Source: CAYQZD01 sp964421875
GTDB lineage: Bacteria; Electryoneota; Tariuqbacteria; Tariuqbacterales; Tariuqbacteraceae
DNA: 36,246 nt
Assembly (NCBI GenBank): GCA_964421875.1
Contig: CAYQZD010000030.1
Location: 1-36,246, forward strand
Direction: 5' to 3'
Shown: positions 31,329 to 36,246 of the stretch, piece after piece
How the letters are laid out: each line of letters starts with the position of its first letter
Numbering within the stretch: position 1 is the stretch's first letter
Translations under genes and position numbers: made by a program
The notes under the pieces: model-generated
The model's database searches: none
Told to the model about the DNA's origin: nothing
Seen by the model: the letters and a program-made list of their open reading frames with translations, nothing else

Positions 31329-32906
31329 TTAATAGCTTTCCGCCAGGATTTTAGCTCGGTAGAAGGCTTCGGAAGCTTCCGCTCCTTGACCGGCATCGGC
31401 GTAGAACAATCCTCTCTGGTAGAGCCTTGCGGCATAAGCCAGAGCCGCTCCCCGGTCACGGCCGAAATCGCTTTTCAGATAGAATTTGTCCTCTGATTCA
31501 CTTAATGCGATTGAATCCCCCGGCAGGTTAATCCTGAAAACCAATCCCTGGGGAGTGAAGTAGCGGTTGAAGGGGCGGTAATTCTCCCCGTATTCGCAAA
31601 ACAGGGATTTCGACCTGTGATTGGCTTCTATGATACGGGCGATTACGCCAATTTCACCTTCCGGGAGTTCCCCCTCAAGGCCGGAAACAGTTCCTTGGGC
31701 TATAAGCTGGCTGCGGTACCAGTCCCGGCTGAGACTGCCTCCGGAGAGCAGTCCGGGGAATATCACTGCGCAATCGCTCCTGACTCCCTCGACGACTTGA
31801 AGATAGCGGCAGATGAAGTATGAGCTGACATCGGCGAACATTATCAGTGAATTTTGCGGGAGGGATTCCAAAATATCCCTCCCCAGTCTTTCCGCCCATC
31901 GGTTTCCTCGCAGGTTTTGCACCGGATACTGCGCTGCTATCAGTGGGAGCAGCAGGAATAGAATCAGGGCAATGGTGATTATCCGCACGCTTATGTTTCG
32001 CAGTTTAATTAGCCGCTGCCTTTTAATCCATTCGACCACGCCGTCGAAACCGCTTCCGGTCCAGATTGCCGCCGCCATCACCGCCGGTAGCAGGTATCCC
32101 AGATGGTCGGGATGGGGCAGCTCCTGCCTGATGAGCGCAATGCTCGACCCAAGAATAAAGAGCAGAATCAGCCATAGTTCTTTCCTACTCCGCCAAATCC
32201 CCCAGAGCGCCAGCACACTCAGGAACATAGGGAAATTAGCATAGATTAATTTCCAATGGACTCCCAGGCGCCGGGAAAATTCTTTCCAGCCTCCCAGTTC
32301 CATAGAGAAGGCGAATTCACGGGATGTCATCATCGACCAGAGGCCGGAAAGGGTGTTCACCCCCCCCCAATTGATTTCCGGTTCCAGTCCGCCTCTGATA
32401 GGGAGGTAAAGAAAAATGGTCCCCGCGGAGATAACCAAGACCAGGGCTGTGATTAGGGAAGGTATTTCATTTTTTCTCCTCCCCACTCCTGTCGCCAGTA
32501 AATACAGGAGGGGCAGTAGGATTGCTGCGGCAATAGCGGAGTGGCTTACAGCGGTTATCGCCCAGAAGTAAGCCGCCGCCGTAATGTAATATGCGGAGCC
32601 GGTTTTTTTCAGTCGGATGATGAGATATAGTGCGAGGCAGGCTGAGAGCATAGCAGGAGCATAAACCTCGGCTCTGACCGCTTGAGTCCATAAACACCCG
32701 CCGAAGGCCATTGTGCCCGCGGCGATAAGGGCGCCACAGGTCAACTGTCCCCGGATTTCGCGATAGATGAGCAGTAAAGCCGCTGTGACTCCGGCAGCGC
32801 AGAGGGCTGACAGCAGGTTCATAGTCAGGGCGGGGTCAGCGAATTTCAGGGCGATTAAAGCCCTGCCCAGCATTGTGTAGAGGGGGAATCCGGGCGAATG
32901 CGCCAC
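31329..32906 (-). CDS. DUF2723 membrane protein, probable glycosyltransferase-like; 5' end uncertain
   Basis: This is a 525-residue integral membrane protein with about 10 hydrophobic segments and a soluble C-terminal part (about 360-525) with a TPR-like end (RLYQRGLFYADAGQGAEASEAFYRAK). The start AHSPGFPLYTMLGR is the DUF2723 signature, but the family normally has about 50 residues before it. The same frame continues upstream to a stop at 33084-33086 and encodes ALALAVYAATICPTVRFWD and TAELTAAAAILG, clear DUF2723 sequence, without ATG, GTG or TTG. So the true start is upstream and is either a rare codon or a frameshift, possibly from the overlapping TTG frame at 33096. GTG 32906 is only the first standard start. 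It is thought to act on lipid-linked sugars. Confidence 0.82.
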   Translation of the reverse strand: MAHSPGFPLYTMLGRALIALKFADPALTMNLLSALCAAGVTAALLLIYREIRGQLTCGALIAAGTMAFGGCLWTQAVRAEVYAPAMLSACLALYLIIRLKKTGSAYYITAAAYFWAITAVSHSAIAAAILLPLLYLLATGVGRRKNEIPSLITALVLVISAGTIFLYLPIRGGLEPEINWGGVNTLSGLWSMMTSREFAFSMELGGWKEFSRRLGVHWKLIYANFPMFLSVLALWGIWRSRKELWLILLFILGSSIALIRQELPHPDHLGYLLPAVMAAAIWTGSGFDGVVEWIKRQRLIKLRNISVRIITIALILFLLLPLIAAQYPVQNLRGNRWAERLGRDILESLPQNSLIMFADVSSYFICRYLQVVEGVRSDCAVIFPGLLSGGSLSRDWYRSQLIAQGTVSGLEGELPEGEIGVIARIIEANHRSKSLFCEYGENYRPFNRYFTPQGLVFRINLPGDSIALSESEDKFYLKSDFGRDRGAALAYAARLYQRGLFYADAGQGAEASEAFYRAKILAESY

Positions 32907-33113
32907 TCCCAGGATTGCGGCGGCGGCGGTCAGTTCCGCTGTGTCCCAGAATCTGACGGTGGGGCAGATGGTGGCGGCATAGACCGCTAAGGCTAATGCG
33001 CCCGCCGCTATTTCCGGGAGATGGTTTCGGGTTGAAACGATAAGCTTGCTGCGTTCGATAGGGAAGATCCGATTTACTCGGGATTATTGCAAACAAAAAA
33101 TGGTTATCTTATG

Positions 33114-33141
33114 CATTTCCATACCGGAGCGTGGGAACGAG
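33114..33141. repeat. Imperfect palindrome, GTTCCC...GGGAATG type (decayed)
   Basis: CATTTCCA then GGAGCGTGGGAACGAG. The right half matches the copy at 35058-35085. The gap 33097-33392 also has the family A copy at 33251, an ATTGC/GCAAT inverted repeat near 33293-33314, and the terminator; no gene is seen. Confidence 0.45.
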
Positions 33142-33250
33142 GATGGTAGTTCTATATAATATACGAACTTTGAGTGAAAGATACCATCATAGACGCGGAT
33201 TAATCAATGAGTATCGAAAAAAGTAATGGTGTGGGGGTATGAATTCCCCG

Positions 33251-33276
33251 GTTGCCGGGTTCGAGGACTCGGCAAC
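33251..33276. repeat. Constant-loop hairpin (family A), loop variant
   Basis: Arms GTTGCCGGGT and ACTCGGCAAC pair with one wobble around TCGAGG. Confidence 0.6.
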
Positions 33277-33350
33277 GTGGAGAATAACGAGATTGCTCCG
33301 CTTCGCTCGCAATGACATTACTTTTTACGCTGCCGCTATTTTAAAAGGAA

Positions 33351-33375
33351 AAAGCCCCCTTGGACAGGGGGCTTT
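33351..33375 (-). terminator. Strong rho-independent terminator of the propeller-like gene
   Basis: Arms AAAGCCCCCT and AGGGGGCTTT pair perfectly around a 5-nt loop, 18 nt beyond the stop. On the minus strand they are followed by a T-rich run (CTTTTTCCTTTT). Confidence 0.88.
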
Positions 33376-33392
33376 AAACTGTGATACAGTCT

Positions 33393-34868
33393 TTATTTCA
33401 ATAACAGCAGTTTCCGGGTTTGAGTGAAATCTCCGGCGGTGAGGCGGGCGAAGTACACACCCGAGGGCGCGGTGTGCGCATTCCATTCAATCAGGTGCAG
33501 TCCCTCATTGCGGTATCCCTGAGCCAGCCGCGTCACTTCTTTCCCATTGATATCGAACACTGTCAATTCAGCGTTGCCCGCATTTTTCAATTCAAAGGCG
33601 ATGACGGTGGAGGCGTTGAAGGGGTTGGGATGGGGTGGGTAAAGGTGAAAATCGCCGATAGACTGTCTATCAGGATTTTTTACGAGCACTTCACCATCGG
33701 AGAATTTCGCCAGAAATCCTTCGGTGTGGTTTTCCGGCGTTGCGTGTACAGTAGTGTATCCGGCGATGATATAATTCCCATCGTTGGTGGAAGCTATAGT
33801 ACATCCCAACCTCATTAGAGAGTCAGGCAGGGTGTATTCGTACATAACATCGCCGGCGGCGCTGATTTTCATAACCATAAAACTATAGGTTAAAGGTGGA
33901 GTTAATCCAACTTTCTGCCCGGAAAGAAGGTAACATCCGTCGGGTGTTGGCACCGCTCCAATACTATAATATGCATGCAGGCTATCCCCGTAGAATCTGC
34001 GCCAGATTTCCTGCCCGGAGGCGTCGGTTTTGAGCGCGAAAATTTTACAGTCGGGTTGACCCGGTAAATCCATTGAATAACCGATGCTCAAATAACCTCC
34101 TCCACTGGTGGGGAGCGCTCCGAAGATGTAACCGATTGCTCCCGCTTGATGCACGGTGTGCCACTGTTCGATGCCATTGGCGTCCACTTTCAGCAGATAG
34201 TGGGCGATATAAATAGTGGGCATCAGTTCATCGGTGTAACAGGCGATGATATAACCGCCGTCGGGGGTAGGCATAATCCCGGCTCCGCCTTCGTTGTTAA
34301 TGGCAGAACCGATGGTTCGGGTCCAAAGCGTGTCGCCGCTGTCGTTTACTTTGACCAGCCATATATCTTTTTCGCCCGCACCGAAGGAGTCTGTGCTTCC
34401 GGACATAACGTATCCTCCCCCGCTGGCTCGAGCCATAGCGCCTCCGGATTCATCGCCGGAGCCGCCGTAGGTTTTAGTCCACGTCGTGTCGCCGCTGGGA
34501 TTGGTTTTCACCAGCCAGATGTCACTTTCTCCGGCGCCGTAGGAATCGGTGCTGCCGCAAATGATGTATCCGCCGTCGGAGGTCTGAAAAACGGTGCTGC
34601 CGTCATCTTCGTCATTTCCGCCCAGAGTCATTTGCCACGTTTGATTTCCGGCAGCGTCGGTTTTCACCATCCAGAGGTCATCATCACCGCCGATGGTATG
34701 CTCCATCTTGCCGATACAGATGTAACCTCCGTCCGAGGTTTGGCAGGCGGATATAAACTCATCGTCGCTGCTGCCGCTGAAAACGTTGGTCCAGATGGTG
34801 TCGGGCGCTTGCGCAAATGCGGCGAAGGCGAGTAGCAGCGCCAGAATAGCGATTGTCAAGACTTTCAT
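33393..34868 (-). CDS. Secreted repeat protein (beta-propeller-like) with T9SS tail
   Basis: This 491-residue protein has a signal peptide (MKVLTIAILALLLAFAAFAQA). It contains about six repeats of roughly 50 residues built on TSDGGYIICGSTDS, then G-x-DIWLVKT, then G-D-T-x-W-TKTYGG, a pattern typical of secreted proteins predicted to form blades of a propeller. Repeats 1-3 are the clearest (about 40-190). The C-terminal 80 residues carry HPNPFNASTVIAFEL, VFDINGKEV and SGVYFARL and end KLLLLK, the type IX sorting domain. It is probably an outer-surface or released protein with a binding role; no enzyme motif is seen. A terminator follows. It seems to be transcribed alone, since a 480-bp gap separates it from the next gene upstream. 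Confidence 0.85.
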   Translation of the reverse strand: MKVLTIAILALLLAFAAFAQAPDTIWTNVFSGSSDDEFISACQTSDGGYICIGKMEHTIGGDDDLWMVKTDAAGNQTWQMTLGGNDEDDGSTVFQTSDGGYIICGSTDSYGAGESDIWLVKTNPSGDTTWTKTYGGSGDESGGAMARASGGGYVMSGSTDSFGAGEKDIWLVKVNDSGDTLWTRTIGSAINNEGGAGIMPTPDGGYIIACYTDELMPTIYIAHYLLKVDANGIEQWHTVHQAGAIGYIFGALPTSGGGYLSIGYSMDLPGQPDCKIFALKTDASGQEIWRRFYGDSLHAYYSIGAVPTPDGCYLLSGQKVGLTPPLTYSFMVMKISAAGDVMYEYTLPDSLMRLGCTIASTNDGNYIIAGYTTVHATPENHTEGFLAKFSDGEVLVKNPDRQSIGDFHLYPPHPNPFNASTVIAFELKNAGNAELTVFDINGKEVTRLAQGYRNEGLHLIEWNAHTAPSGVYFARLTAGDFTQTRKLLLLK

Positions 34869-35057
34869 AGGTTACCTTCAATAGTAGTTAGTGTAAATAT
34901 AGATAGAGTTTTGGTTTATTATCCTGATATCCGGACGAACGGAGGCAAGACGACAAATTTATCCAATAAATACTAAAATCATATAAAAGTCAATAGCTGC
35001 GGGCAAACTTTTAAAATTTCCCTGTGAGGGGGGAATTTGTCGGTGTATATTAGCATG

Positions 35058-35085
35058 CATTCCCCCGCCGGAGCATGGGAACGAG
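35058..35085. repeat. Imperfect palindrome, GTTCCC...GGGAATG type
   Basis: CATTCCCCCGCC pairs loosely with GGAGCATGGGAACGAG. It runs directly into the heptad array that follows. Confidence 0.5.
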
Positions 35086-35138
35086 TAACAAGCAACGAGT
35101 AACGAGTAACGAGTAACAAGTAACAAGTAACAAGAATC
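35083..35138. repeat. Heptanucleotide tandem array (GAGTAAC-like)
   Basis: Eight consecutive 7-mers: GAGTAAC, AAGCAAC, GAGTAAC three times, AAGTAAC twice, AAGAATC. It is the longest such array in the window. Confidence 0.75.
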
Positions 35139-35201
35139 AAGTCCTCCCAGGAAAGCCCTCCCTTTTTTTAGGGCGGGATAGTAATACGGATAACAACAAA
35201 A

Positions 35202-35235
35202 AAGTCAGGTCTCCGTTGCGCTAAAGACCTGACTT
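35202..35235 (-). terminator. Terminator-like hairpin, inverted copy of the one at 28445
   Basis: Arms AAGTCAGGTCT and AGACCTGACTT pair over 11 bp around a 12-nt loop. On the minus strand it is followed by TTTTTTG, so it could end the beta-helix gene, whose stop is about 115 nt upstream. Arms and loop match the reverse complement of 28445-28480 almost exactly. Confidence 0.65.
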
Positions 35236-35349
35236 AACGCAATATATATCAATTTCGGCTTTGAATAAGCTGACCTACAACTGCCCTTTTTTAGGAAAGG
35301 GGGGAATTATCCGGCAAGTGGCAATCCGCCTGAGGCGGACAAGCGTTAT

Positions 35350-36168
35350 TCACTTTATCAGCAGGAGTTTTTGGGTTTGGATGAAGTCTCCCGCGCGTAA
35401 TTTGTAAAAATATAATCCGCTCGCAAGATTATCACCATTGAAATCAGTCTCATAGACTCCAGCAGATTTTTCCTCATTGATTAATATACCAATCTCTTTG
35501 CCTAGTAGATCATAAACCTTAAGACTCACTAATTCCCGCTTGGGGATGCAATATCTTATTTTAGTCGAAGCGTTGAAAGGATTCGGATAGTTGCCAATCA
35601 GGGCATAAGATTGCGGCTGATTGGTTACTTCCTTATCATTGATGCCTGTATACAGCGCAGTTATCTCCATGGAAATGGTATTATTAGTCAAAATCGAATC
35701 CACAGCATAGAAAAGGACAATATTCATCAGGTAGGAGGTGCTGTCTTCCGGCGGAACCATCCAATCCCCGAATACCACTTCAACTGTCGAGTCCTGCTGT
35801 ATAGACTGATTTATCCTGACATAATCATGATAACCTTTGATAGTACATTCGGCGGTGAAAAATGACACAGGATAACTGTAATTGCAATTGTTTCTTACAA
35901 TAACAGTTGGAGTGTAAGTGTTGCTTGGAAGAACACAATATGGCGGCGATACAATGGAGACAGCTTCAATGTCGAATTCGATTTCCTCCGTCAGCCAAGG
36001 ATCATAGTACACACCATAAACTCCATCACCGCTATCGGGACCTGCTGGATGACCCCACCAGTTGTTTTCCGCATGTAAATAAGATGAAGTATTGTAAATA
36101 CCCCAGGCCACATTGCCGAAAATATTGTTATAATGTGATGAACAATATGAATTATGGTTCATCCGCAT
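35350..36168 (-). pseudogene. Secreted beta-helix protein with T9SS tail, 5'-truncated
   Basis: The 272-residue frame starts at an internal ATG. Its first 60 residues, HYNNIFGNVAWGIYNTSS...AENNWWGHPAGP, are the last coils of a right-handed parallel beta-helix (NosD/copper-binding-type repeats), and YGVYYDPWL is the usual end of that domain. An Ig-like domain follows (about 65-170), then a type IX sorting domain: NYPNPFNASTKIRYCIP, LKVYDLLGKEIG, SGLYFYKLRAGDF, ending KLLLIK. The beta-helix should have several more coils and a signal peptide upstream, but the frame meets a stop codon about 15 nt before the ATG, where a different frame looks like transposase. So the gene is probably broken at about 36180. 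Confidence 0.65.
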
Positions 36169-36169
36169 A

Positions 36170-36246
36170 ATGAGTAGTTTTGCCTATGCAGTATGCTTTG
36201 GTCAAGGGTTGGTTTACCCGCAGCAGTTCATTCAGACGATGTTGTT
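36170..36246 (-). pseudogene. Possible ISL3-family transposase fragment at the window edge
   Basis: On the minus strand, one frame from the right edge reads RLNELLRVNQPLTKAY, which fits the ISL3 transposase pattern RL-x-ELL-x-x-N-x-PL-x-x-AY. It then leaves the pattern and stops. It abuts the broken start of the beta-helix gene. Only about 20 residues are visible, so this call is tentative. Confidence 0.35.

Larger units (their letters stand above)
34869..35349. other. Intergenic gap with repeats
   Basis: There is no gene in these 481 bp. It holds an imperfect hairpin near 35014-35037 (TTTCCC/GGGGAA type), the GGGAACGAG palindrome at 35058, a heptad array, two CCCTTTTTTAGGG-like remnants near 35144-35178 and 35282-35307, and the terminator-like hairpin at 35202. 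The promoter for the propeller gene should lie at its left end. Confidence 0.5.

Overview
The window looks like chromosome from an uncultured Gram-negative bacterium of the FCB group (candidate-phylum level, Zixibacteria / Marinimicrobia / Electryoneota-like). This is inferred from four secreted proteins that end in the PNPFN-type C-terminal sorting domain with a terminal K-x-L-L-x-K tail (type IX secretion style), an LPS heptosyltransferase, a short Omp85 protein and otherwise ordinary bacterial housekeeping genes. No species can be named from the sequence alone. No rRNA, tRNA or CRISPR array was seen.

Layout. 0.3-1.8 kb: a flotillin. 2.0-2.65 kb: a DUF433/DUF5615 toxin-antitoxin-like pair among palindromic repeats. 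2.8-5.1 kb: an unusual fusion of a class I aminotransferase with an HprK-like P-loop domain. 5.2-7.1 kb: a visibly A+T-rich two-gene island, a DUF3696-type AAA ATPase followed 4 nt later by a PIN-like nuclease, which is the best candidate for an undescribed defence system. 7.1-9.5 kb (minus): an orphan hybrid PAS histidine kinase. 9.55-10.5 kb: a gene-free stretch. 10.5-14.85 kb (minus): pgi, a cupin, a heptosyltransferase and a divergent RelA/SpoT-domain protein, the last two forming an operon. 15.1-22.0 kb (plus): a probable export/surface operon with a C25-like (gingipain-fold) peptidase, a second T9SS-tailed secreted protein and a one-POTRA Omp85 barrel. 22.2-24.3 kb: a small unknown gene bracketed by 51-bp direct repeats, then lysS. 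24.6-27.8 kb (minus): an HDOD signalling protein and a Kef-type antiporter. 27.9-28.5 kb: a wrecked IS110-family element whose upstream non-coding region folds like a bridge RNA. 28.6-33.1 kb (minus): a NapH-NapG-like polyferredoxin fusion, a Tat-exported DUF362 protein and a DUF2723 membrane glycosyltransferase-like protein. 33.4-36.2 kb (minus): two more T9SS cargo genes, a beta-propeller-like protein and a 5'-broken beta-helix protein that abuts a possible ISL3 transposase remnant.

The most pervasive unexplained structure is in the gaps. At least three palindrome families occur over and over. One has a nearly constant 6-nt loop (GCGGAG or its complement) with arms that differ between copies but stay complementary; one has constant GGG/CCC ends with variable inner arms; one is of the GTCATTC...GAATGAC type. 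There are also six short imperfect tandem arrays of period 7 or 8, and a 113-bp MITE-like inverted repeat. Both ends of the IS110 remnant coincide with such palindromes, suggesting a link between the repeats and that element class.
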